This document shows positions 17,697 through 24,513 of a stretch of 32,634 nt of DNA, piece after piece (position 1 is the first letter of the stretch; each line of letters opens with the position of its first letter). Origin of the DNA: JASJBU01 sp965372385. Its GTDB lineage: Bacteria > Pseudomonadota > Gammaproteobacteria > Chromatiales > Chromatiaceae. The stretch spans positions 1 to 32,634 of the forward strand of contig CBDVCD010000011.1 in the NCBI GenBank assembly GCA_965372385.1, in the 5' to 3' direction. The notes beneath the pieces are model-generated. The model was given only the letters and a program-made list of their open reading frames with translations, was not told where the DNA came from and did not search any database. The position numbers and the translations under genes are program-made.

Positions 17697-17924
17697 TGTG
17701 GATATAATGTAGAGGAAAATAGACAATTCAAAAAATAAAAGATATCCACATAACATCAACAACTAGCCATGGGCTTATTCAACCATTCAAACAGAGCAAA
17801 AATCATAAAAAATTATGGAAAAACAAATAGTTATAGAGTTATCCACTAAACAACCCAGGGCTAATAATAATAACAATATATCTCTCTTAAACTAATTTAT
17901 TATTACTATTCAGAGCCAATACTC
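17697..17924. other. Likely replication origin (oriC) between dnaA and dnaN
   Basis: The 228-bp gap contains three DnaA-box-like 9-mers, each one mismatch from TTATCCACA: TGTGGATAT at 17697-17705 (reverse), ATATCCACA at 17742-17750, and TTATCCACT at 17839-17847. They are followed by a very AT-rich stretch, about 17862-17910, with repeated AATAAT/TTATTATT, a plausible unwinding element. Divergent gene orientation on either side and the nearby parS sites support an origin. Whether this gap, the rpmH-dnaA gap, or both function as oriC cannot be told from sequence. Confidence 0.75.
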
Positions 17925-19025
17925 ATGAAAATAGTCACTAACAGAGAAAATCTGCTTGAACCATTGCAAAAGATAGCTGGGGTAGTTGAAAGAAGACAGA
18001 CTCTGCCAATTCTTGCGAATATTCTCGTTAATGCCAGCAACGGAATAATGAGCTTAACTGCAACTGATCTGGAAGTTGAACTTAAGACACATACAACTGT
18101 GCAATGTGATGGTGAATCTGAATTCACTCTACCTGCGAGGAAAATGCTCGATATATGTAAGGCACTTCCAGAACAAGCAGAAATAGTCATAGAAGTTGAA
18201 GAAGACAAGATAAAAATAAAATCGGGCAGAAGCCGATTTACACTAAGTGTTCTTCCCGCACGTGATTATCCTGTAGTCGAACCCAGTGCGAGTACCACAG
18301 TACTCAAGATCAAGGAAAAAGATTTAAAACGACTCATCGATCAAACATCATTCGCTATGGCTCAACAGGATGTCAGATATTATCTCAATGGCCTGTTGTT
18401 AGAGATAAGTCATAAGACAATCCGTACAGTAGCAACAGATGGACATAGACTTGCCGTATGTGAATTAAACCAGAATATTTCTCCAGAGAATGAAATTCAG
18501 GTAATTCTTCCACGTAAAGCCGTATTAGAACTTTCCAGACTCTTATCTGATCAGGATGTAGAGATAACAGTCGAAATGAGCAATAACTATATAAAAGTAC
18601 TAATCAAGCCTTCGTTATTTACCTCAAAATTAATCGATGGCCGTTTTCCTGAATATCAACGAGTCATGCCTATAGGAACAGATAAGACGCTGGAGGCAGA
18701 TAAAAACTTATTAAAACAATCATTGACTAGAGCCTCTATTCTTTCTAATGAAAAATATAGAGGTATAAATTTTTCAGTTGTGGAAGGTGTTTTGCTACTA
18801 CAGGCACACAATCCAGAACAGGAAGAGGCAGAGGAGGAAATGGAGGTAAAATATCAGGGAGAAGATATTAAGATAGGATTCAATGTTGGATATCTCATCG
18901 ATGCACTTAATGCTATCGAAGAACCACAAGTTATTATGGAACTGAAAGACTCTGACAGTAGTGCCTTACTCTATGGGAAGGGAAATAACGACAGTAAATA
19001 TGTTGTTATGCCAATGAGAATCTAG
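17925..19025 (+). CDS. dnaN: DNA polymerase III beta subunit (sliding clamp)
   Basis: The sliding clamp tethers DNA polymerases to the template. The 366-residue product equals E. coli length and starts MKIVTNRENLLEPLQKIAGVVERR, with the three repeated clamp domains and the C-terminal YVVMPMRI that is nearly the E. coli ending (VVMPMRL). It is the first gene after the putative oriC. Base composition drops here: codons rich in AAA, ATA and GAA contrast with the GC-richer genes at the window's ends. It is followed by a strong terminator before recF. Confidence 0.97.
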   Translation: MKIVTNRENLLEPLQKIAGVVERRQTLPILANILVNASNGIMSLTATDLEVELKTHTTVQCDGESEFTLPARKMLDICKALPEQAEIVIEVEEDKIKIKSGRSRFTLSVLPARDYPVVEPSASTTVLKIKEKDLKRLIDQTSFAMAQQDVRYYLNGLLLEISHKTIRTVATDGHRLAVCELNQNISPENEIQVILPRKAVLELSRLLSDQDVEITVEMSNNYIKVLIKPSLFTSKLIDGRFPEYQRVMPIGTDKTLEADKNLLKQSLTRASILSNEKYRGINFSVVEGVLLLQAHNPEQEEAEEEMEVKYQGEDIKIGFNVGYLIDALNAIEEPQVIMELKDSDSSALLYGKGNNDSKYVVMPMRI

Positions 19026-19054
19026 CTATTACATTATTTCGATAATTAATCTAT

Positions 19055-19084
19055 AGCCGGCTATATAAACAAGCCGGCTTTTTT
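19055..19084 (+). terminator. Rho-independent terminator between dnaN and recF
   Basis: The arms AGCCGGCT (19055-19062 and 19072-19079) form an 8-bp stem with a 9-base loop, followed by six T residues (19079-19084). It lies about 30 bases after the dnaN stop. The recF start codon is at 19095, only 10 bases after the T-run. Confidence 0.85.
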
Positions 19085-19094
19085 ATTTATAAAA

Positions 19095-20171
19095 TTGATA
19101 ATAGAAAAACTAAAAATATCTAACCTTCGGATAATAGAATCTATCAAGCTAAAACCCGGAGCTAAATTTAATTTGATTACAGGATCAAATGGTGCAGGGA
19201 AGACCACGATCTTAGAATCAATTTATCTCCTAGCGCGCAATAGAAGTTTTAGAACAAAACATACAAAAAATCTAATCTCAACAGATAAGCAGGAATTTAT
19301 AATCAATGCGAAATTAATCCAGCAAGACGGTAGTAAAAAAAACTTAGGTATAAAAAAAGCTACCAATAAATCAGATATTCATCTTAATGAAATAAAAATA
19401 GGAAAACTTTCAGATCTCGCTAGATCAATGCCCATTGGGATAATCACACCCAATATACATAAACTGTTAGATAGTGGGCCCATATATAGAAGACGATTAA
19501 TCGATTGGGGCCTGTTCCACGTGGAACATGGGTATGCAGATTTATTTACAAAATATAAAAAAGTGTTACATCAAAGAAATTCAGCTATAAAACAAAAAAA
19601 ATTAGATTTTAAAATATGGGATATCCAGTTAGCAATGTATGGTGAGGAGTTGGCGGATTTACGAAAAGGTTACTTAAATAGGCTCTATGAAATATTTTTC
19701 GGCTATACGAAAAATTTTGATGATTTACGTAATATTCAATTTAATTATAAAAAAGGTTGGAGCGAAACTGAAACACTTCGACAAACATTACAAAACAAAT
19801 TTTGTAATGACGAAAAGAGGGGTTTTACACAGTCAGGTCCACATAGATCAGATATGGAGATTCTAAGTGGGCGAGTTCCTGCAATAGAATTCCTCTCACG
19901 AGGCCAGCAAAAGACAGTCGCTATTCTCTTAATCCTTTCACAAATGTCTCTTCAAAATAAATTAGTGGATGAGAAACCGATCCTATTGTTTGATGAAATA
20001 ACAGCAGAACTTGATTGGCAAAGGTTACAAAAGATTCTAGAGATAATAGACTCTCTGAATTGCCAGGCCTTTCTTACATCATTAAATGCGATAGATAATA
20101 TAAATTTACATGATTTTGAAATTGAGACGTTCCACGTGGAACATGGAGAGTTAAGCAATGCTCATTACTAA
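19095..20171 (+). CDS. recF: DNA replication and repair protein RecF
   Basis: RecF is an SMC-like ATPase that loads RecA at gapped DNA with RecO and RecR. The 358-residue product has Walker A GSNGAGKT near the N-terminus, the LSRGQQKTVAILL signature region, and Walker B LLFDEITAEL. The start is TTG at 19095; aligned to E. coli RecF (357 residues) this gives the right N-terminus. No ribosome-binding site is evident and a terminator ends 10 bases upstream. The gene is AT-rich (two hand-counted 60-base rows gave 22 and 17 G+C). It contains two parS sites, each read as FHVEHG (residues 141-146 and 346-351). Confidence 0.95.
   Translation: MIIEKLKISNLRIIESIKLKPGAKFNLITGSNGAGKTTILESIYLLARNRSFRTKHTKNLISTDKQEFIINAKLIQQDGSKKNLGIKKATNKSDIHLNEIKIGKLSDLARSMPIGIITPNIHKLLDSGPIYRRRLIDWGLFHVEHGYADLFTKYKKVLHQRNSAIKQKKLDFKIWDIQLAMYGEELADLRKGYLNRLYEIFFGYTKNFDDLRNIQFNYKKGWSETETLRQTLQNKFCNDEKRGFTQSGPHRSDMEILSGRVPAIEFLSRGQQKTVAILLILSQMSLQNKLVDEKPILLFDEITAELDWQRLQKILEIIDSLNCQAFLTSLNAIDNINLHDFEIETFHVEHGELSNAHY
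19513..19528. promoter_or_regulatory. parS site 1 (ParB binding site) inside recF
   Basis: TGTTCCACGTGGAACA is a perfect 16-bp palindrome matching the bacterial parS consensus (TGTTNCACGTGNAACA). It lies within the recF reading frame and encodes the residues LFHVEH. It is 615 bp from the second site and about 1.6 kb right of the likely oriC. ParB is encoded on the other side of the origin in this window. Confidence 0.93.
20128..20143. promoter_or_regulatory. parS site 2 (ParB binding site) inside recF
   Basis: CGTTCCACGTGGAACA differs from site 1 only at its first base; the inner 14 bases are a perfect palindrome. It lies near the 3' end of recF and is read in the same frame as site 1, again giving FHVEHG (residues 346-351). 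Confidence 0.9.
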
Positions 20172-20393
20172 CATATTCAATGATAAGGCATACAAACTAT
20201 TTAGGTACTTATGACGATCTTAAGAGTATGATTATAGACTTCAGCAAGTATTATCAATTATTAGATTCAGATTGGATTTGAATATAATACAGCGTTTTTT
20301 TATCCCCAAGCATCTAATTAGTTTTGTCCTGAAGCACCCTAGTGAAAGGTGTATCTGGATGCTAACTGATTGATAAATAGATTAGGTGAAGAT
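20172..20393 (+). promoter_or_regulatory. recF-gyrB intergenic region with probable gyrB promoter
   Basis: A 222-bp AT-rich gap. A consensus -10 TATAAT is at 20283-20288, with the poor -35 TTAGAT (20261-20266) 16 bases before it. The predicted start, near 20295, leaves a leader of about 100 bases. The leader contains an AGCATC/GATGCT inverted repeat about 45 bases apart. No terminator for recF is visible. Confidence 0.5.
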
Positions 20394-22805
20394 ATGTCCT
20401 ATGACTCCTCCAGTATTAAGGTATTAAAAGGTCTAGACGCAGTGAGAAAGCGTCCAGGTATGTATATTGGAGATACAGATGATGGAACTGGTCTCCATCA
20501 TATGGTTTTTGAAGTTGTTGATAACTCAATAGATGAGGCACTTGCTGGATACTGTGATGAAATTAAAGTAACCATGCATTCCGATCAAAGCGTTACTGTT
20601 GTCGATAATGGTCGTGGTATTCCTGTCGATTTACATATTGAGGAGAACAGATCTGCTGCAGAGGTGATTATGACAGTACTGCATGCAGGGGGTAAATTTG
20701 ATGATAATTCTTATAAGGTCTCTGGGGGGTTGCATGGTGTAGGTGTTTCAGTCGTCAATGCCTTATCAGAAGAATTACATTTAAAGGTTTTTCGGCAGGG
20801 CAAGATATGGGAGCAGGAGTACCGGTTTGGTGAACCAGTAGCGCCATTAGGACCTGTCGGTGATACGAGTAAGACAGGGACAAGCATTACATTTAAGCCC
20901 AGCTCGTTGACCTTCACTAATATTGATTATCATTATGACATTCTTGCTAAGCGTCTGCGTGAACTCTCCTTCCTTAATTCAGGTGTGCGAATTATTCTCT
21001 TAGAAGAGGAGACTGGAAAGCAGGATATATTTGAATATCAGGGTGGAATCCTGGCTTTTGTTAAATATCTGAATCGAAATAAATCACCCCTACATGAAAA
21101 GGCCGTTAGCTTTTCAGATGTACGTAATGACATTTCAGTTGAAATATCCATGCAATGGAATGAGTCCTATCAGGAGAATATCTTTTGTTATACAAACAAT
21201 ATTCCACAGCGTGATGGTGGGACCCATCTGGCTGGTTTCAGGGCGGCTTTGACCAGAACGCTTAATCAATATATCGATCAGGCTGGGTTGGCGAAAAAAC
21301 AGAAGGTGAATACCAGTGGCGATGATGCTAGAGAAGGGTTAACCGCGGTCCTCTCCGTAAAGGTACCTGATCCAAAATTTTCCTCGCAGACTAAGGAAAA
21401 ATTGGTCTCGTCGGAAGTCAAAGGCGTGGTTGAATATCTACTTGCAGAGCATCTGAATAATTTCTTAATGGAAAATCCCACCGATGCTAAAAATATCGCG
21501 GGTAAGATGGTCGATGCGGCAAGGGCACGGGAAGCTGCACGTAAGGCGAGAGAAATGACAAGGAGAAAAGGGGCGCTGGATATCGCTGGTCTGCCCGGTA
21601 AATTAGCGGATTGTCAGGAAAAAGATCCGGCCCTTTCAGAACTTTATCTGGTAGAGGGTGACTCCGCGGGTGGTTCAGCTAAGCAGGGTAGGGATCGGAA
21701 ATTCCAGGCTATTTTGCCACTGAAAGGCAAGATTCTAAATGTGGAGAAGGCCCGTTTTGACAAGATGCTGTCATCAGCTGAGGTGGGTACAATGATTACT
21801 GCCTTGGGATGTGGCATTGGTCGTGATGAATTCAATCCAGACAAGCTGCGTTACCATCGAATCATTATCATGACTGATGCCGATGTGGATGGGGCGCATA
21901 TCAGAACCCTATTACTGACATTCTTCTATCGGCAGATGCCTGAGTTGATAGAACGTGGGCATATCTACATTGCTCAACCTCCCCTCTATAAGGTGAAAAA
22001 AGGTAAACAAGAACAATATCTTAAAGATGATCAGGACCTCAATAATTTCTTCCTGCAGTCTGCAATAGATAATGCATCTTTGCATGTTAATGCAGAAGCG
22101 CCGGGACTGGCTGGAGAAAGCCTGGAAGGCTTGGCAAGATCGTTTCTTACTGTAACAGCCGGCATTGAGCGGCTATCCCATAGATATGACAGCGACTTCC
22201 TAGAAAAACTGATCTATATGCCAAGATTGGTTGAGTCGATTTTGCAAGAGACATCGTTGTTGAATGATTGGATCAAGGAGATGGAAGCAAGGTTGAATAC
22301 TGATCTGGGGATTTCAGAATCTTGCTCCCTGAGTTTTATCTCGGAAGATGATAGTAGCCTTGGTGAAACTGGAATTTTAATCGTGCGTAAGGTACATGGA
22401 ATTGGCACGGATCATTTTATACCAACAAATTTCTTTTCCACAGTTGAATATCGCAAGATCGTAGAACTGGGTGAGAAGCTTATTGATCTCTTGGCTGAAG
22501 ATGCCTATGTGAAAAGAGGTGAAAAAACAGCAAAAGTAACGAGCTTTAAACAGGCACTGAATTGGCTTATGGATGAAGCCAAACGGGGTCAACATGTTCA
22601 ACGCTATAAAGGTCTTGGTGAGATGAACCCTGATCAGTTATGGGAAACCACCATGGATGCGGAAAATAGGAGGCTGTTACAGGTGAGTGTCGAGGATGCT
22701 GTTGCTGCAGATCAGATCTTTACCACATTGATGGGTGATCAGGTGGAGCCTCGAAGAGAGTTTATCGAGACCCATGCCTTGACCGTAGAAAACCTGGATA
22801 TCTAA
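20394..22805 (+). CDS. gyrB: DNA gyrase subunit B
   Basis: GyrB is the ATPase subunit of gyrase, which introduces negative supercoils. The 803-residue product (E. coli 804) has the GHKL ATPase motifs DNSIDEA, DNGRGIP and GLHGVGVSVVNALS, the Toprim motif EGDSAGGSAKQGRDR with the DADVDGAHIRTLLLTFFYR block, and the extra C-terminal insertion typical of Gram-negative GyrB. I chose the ATG at 20394, preceded by AGGTGA, over an upstream TTG at 20370; MSYDSSSIKVLKGLDAVRK then matches the family start. It converges with the plsC-like gene. Confidence 0.98.
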   Translation: MSYDSSSIKVLKGLDAVRKRPGMYIGDTDDGTGLHHMVFEVVDNSIDEALAGYCDEIKVTMHSDQSVTVVDNGRGIPVDLHIEENRSAAEVIMTVLHAGGKFDDNSYKVSGGLHGVGVSVVNALSEELHLKVFRQGKIWEQEYRFGEPVAPLGPVGDTSKTGTSITFKPSSLTFTNIDYHYDILAKRLRELSFLNSGVRIILLEEETGKQDIFEYQGGILAFVKYLNRNKSPLHEKAVSFSDVRNDISVEISMQWNESYQENIFCYTNNIPQRDGGTHLAGFRAALTRTLNQYIDQAGLAKKQKVNTSGDDAREGLTAVLSVKVPDPKFSSQTKEKLVSSEVKGVVEYLLAEHLNNFLMENPTDAKNIAGKMVDAARAREAARKAREMTRRKGALDIAGLPGKLADCQEKDPALSELYLVEGDSAGGSAKQGRDRKFQAILPLKGKILNVEKARFDKMLSSAEVGTMITALGCGIGRDEFNPDKLRYHRIIIMTDADVDGAHIRTLLLTFFYRQMPELIERGHIYIAQPPLYKVKKGKQEQYLKDDQDLNNFFLQSAIDNASLHVNAEAPGLAGESLEGLARSFLTVTAGIERLSHRYDSDFLEKLIYMPRLVESILQETSLLNDWIKEMEARLNTDLGISESCSLSFISEDDSSLGETGILIVRKVHGIGTDHFIPTNFFSTVEYRKIVELGEKLIDLLAEDAYVKRGEKTAKVTSFKQALNWLMDEAKRGQHVQRYKGLGEMNPDQLWETTMDAENRRLLQVSVEDAVAADQIFTTLMGDQVEPRREFIETHALTVENLDI

Positions 22806-22854
22806 ACTATCTCAGTTGAGGTATATCTAAGGGGATTGGGATAGAAGTAAGTAT

Positions 22855-23592
22855 TTACTTACTTTGTTTGGGCAATCTTTCAAGAGGTAACCCTTCCTTG
22901 GTTGATTCGATCCAGGTCTCTACCTGTTTATTTATTTCACTGGCACTCAGCCCTCTGCTATCGATGACTGGACCAATCCTGACATCGATGGTACCGGGGT
23001 ATTTGATGATGCCACGTCGTTTCCAGAAAACCCCGGCATTGTGAGCAACGGGAACCACAGGAAATCCGGATCTTTCCGCCAGTAATGCACCACCTAATCC
23101 AAAACGTTTATGAGTGCCTGGTGCAACTCTTGTCCCTTCGGGAAACATGATGATGGTCAAACCGGATTGCAGGCGCTCAATACCCTGTTCGATGATCTGG
23201 AAGATGGCTCTTCGCCCCGCTTTTCGGTTGATTGCAATGGCCTGGAAAAAGTACATAATCCAGCCAAATATGGGGACAAAGAGCAATTCGCGTTTGATCA
23301 CCCAGGCCTTCGGGTGAGGAATCAATCTGATAAGGGCGATGGTTTCCCAAGTGGATTGATGATTAGAAAGTACGATGCAGCTTCCATTTGGAAGATTTTC
23401 CGTGCCTTCAACCCGATAGTCCAAACCACAGATCGCCTGCAAGCCCCATAAATTCACCCTGCTCCAGGTTGTATCGATGATGTAACGTTTCAGCGGGGGT
23501 AGAAGCCAGATAAATAGGATGCCAGTGCCCGCGATAATTGTTGTGCTAACAACGAAAAAGAGGAAAAAAAGCAGTGATCGTATGAGTGTCAT
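22855..23592 (-). CDS. PlsC-like lysophospholipid (1-acylglycerol-3-phosphate) acyltransferase
   Basis: A 245-residue membrane-anchored acyltransferase of the PlsC family, which acylates lysophosphatidate or a related lysolipid. An N-terminal hydrophobic segment spans about 5-31. Block I is NHQSTWET (77-84), an HX4E form (His78, Glu83) instead of the textbook HX4D. Block III is FPEGTR (150-155), and the VVPVAHNAG segment follows. It overlaps gmhB by 4 bases (ATGA), so the two are probably co-translated. It may acylate a substrate other than lysophosphatidate; the family does not fix this. Confidence 0.88.
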   Translation of the reverse strand: MTLIRSLLFFLFFVVSTTIIAGTGILFIWLLPPLKRYIIDTTWSRVNLWGLQAICGLDYRVEGTENLPNGSCIVLSNHQSTWETIALIRLIPHPKAWVIKRELLFVPIFGWIMYFFQAIAINRKAGRRAIFQIIEQGIERLQSGLTIIMFPEGTRVAPGTHKRFGLGGALLAERSGFPVVPVAHNAGVFWKRRGIIKYPGTIDVRIGPVIDSRGLSASEINKQVETWIESTKEGLPLERLPKQSK

Positions 23593-24146
23593 AATTGATC
23601 CGAAACAGTTTCCTCGATGAGATGATCCACCGCCTGTAATAGATTATCGAAGTATGGGATTCCGCTTAGTTCCTCAGCATGTTGTTTGAGCATTGCTTCG
23701 CCCTTACCGGTACGCACCAGAATGGGTCTGGCATTGACTGCCATGGCGGCTTCAATATCACGCAGGGAGTCGCCGATGATAGGTACATCTTGCAAGGTTT
23801 GATGGGTACGGCTTGCTATCTCCTCATAAAGACCCGGTTTTGGTTTGCGACAAGCGCACTGCTGTTCAGGGGAATGGGGACAGAACAGGATGGCTTCCAC
23901 CCGCCCTCCCTGTTTATACAATTCAGCCAGAAACTTCTGATGGATTGCATTCAAGGCCTCGATATCGAACAGGCCTCTACCAATACCTGACTGATTGGAA
24001 GCGACGAAAACGCGATAACCTGCATGGTTAAGGCGGGCAATCGCCTCAAGACTGCCAGGAATGGGGATCCATTCATCGGCTGATTTAATAAAGGCGTCTG
24101 AGTCTTGATTGATGACACCATCTCGATCGAGAATGATAATTTTCAT
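23589..24146 (-). CDS. gmhB: D-glycero-beta-D-manno-heptose 1,7-bisphosphate 7-phosphatase
   Basis: A HAD-superfamily phosphatase in ADP-heptose synthesis for the lipopolysaccharide inner core. The 185-residue product has the nucleophile motif DRDGVIN (Asp7 nucleophile, Asp9 general acid), the SNQSGIGRG segment (motif II), a zinc-binding cysteine cluster in FCPHSPEQQCACRKP, and GDSLRDIEAA (motif IV). This is the normal GmhB pattern and length. It sits between the MazG-like gene and plsC in the glyQS operon, an arrangement I recall from other gammaproteobacteria. Confidence 0.92.
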   Translation of the reverse strand: MKIIILDRDGVINQDSDAFIKSADEWIPIPGSLEAIARLNHAGYRVFVASNQSGIGRGLFDIEALNAIHQKFLAELYKQGGRVEAILFCPHSPEQQCACRKPKPGLYEEIASRTHQTLQDVPIIGDSLRDIEAAMAVNARPILVRTGKGEAMLKQHAEELSGIPYFDNLLQAVDHLIEETVSDQL

Positions 24147-24177
24147 TGTGAGTGAATGCTTACTCCAATATGAAGCC

Positions 24178-24513
24178 TCAATCTACATCCCTAAATTCAG
24201 ATACTCTGACCCGGCCATTAACAATGCGGGACTGCCGTTTATCGAGTTTATCCATCTTCGACCAGAAGGCATGATTGAGATCGAACTCCTGGGCTATGGC
24301 GGTACCCATAACGAGAATAAGCAGGTCTGCTACTTCCTCGGCCAGCGATTCCTTGCTCTTACCCTTGGTGACGCAGGAGGAGATCTCGCCGAGTTCTTCG
24401 GACATCAGCGAGATTCGATAGGTCATCTCTTCGCCGCCTCTCTCCTTGAAACGGTGTTTTACATGGAAGGCCTTTACCGCTGCCAGCATCTTCTCATAGG
24501 AATCATGGTTCAT
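24178..24513 (-). CDS. MazG-like nucleotide pyrophosphohydrolase
   Basis: A 111-residue all-alpha NTP pyrophosphatase-like protein. The metal-binding pattern is visible: EELGE (Glu40 and Glu43) and EEVADLL (Glu60 and Asp63), the ExxE...ExxD signature. It is a single-domain form, shorter than E. coli MazG (263 residues). The substrate cannot be read from sequence; family members cleave non-canonical or excess nucleoside triphosphates. Its ATG overlaps the glyS stop by 4 bases. Confidence 0.82.
   Translation of the reverse strand: MNHDSYEKMLAAVKAFHVKHRFKERGGEEMTYRISLMSEELGEISSCVTKGKSKESLAEEVADLLILVMGTAIAQEFDLNHAFWSKMDKLDKRQSRIVNGRVRVSEFRDVD

Noticed and set aside
22845..22864. A 9-bp perfect palindrome (AAGTAAGTA arms) between convergent gyrB and the plsC-like gene as a shared terminator.
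   Set aside because: The stem is AT-rich with a 2-base gap and no T-run on either strand, and it overlaps the plsC-like stop codon.
24450..24470. Possible third parS: the MazG-like gene also encodes FHVKH, resembling the FHVEH of recF.
   Set aside because: The DNA is TTCCATGTAAAAC on the minus strand; the central CACGTG is disrupted and about five of 16 positions differ from the parS sites.
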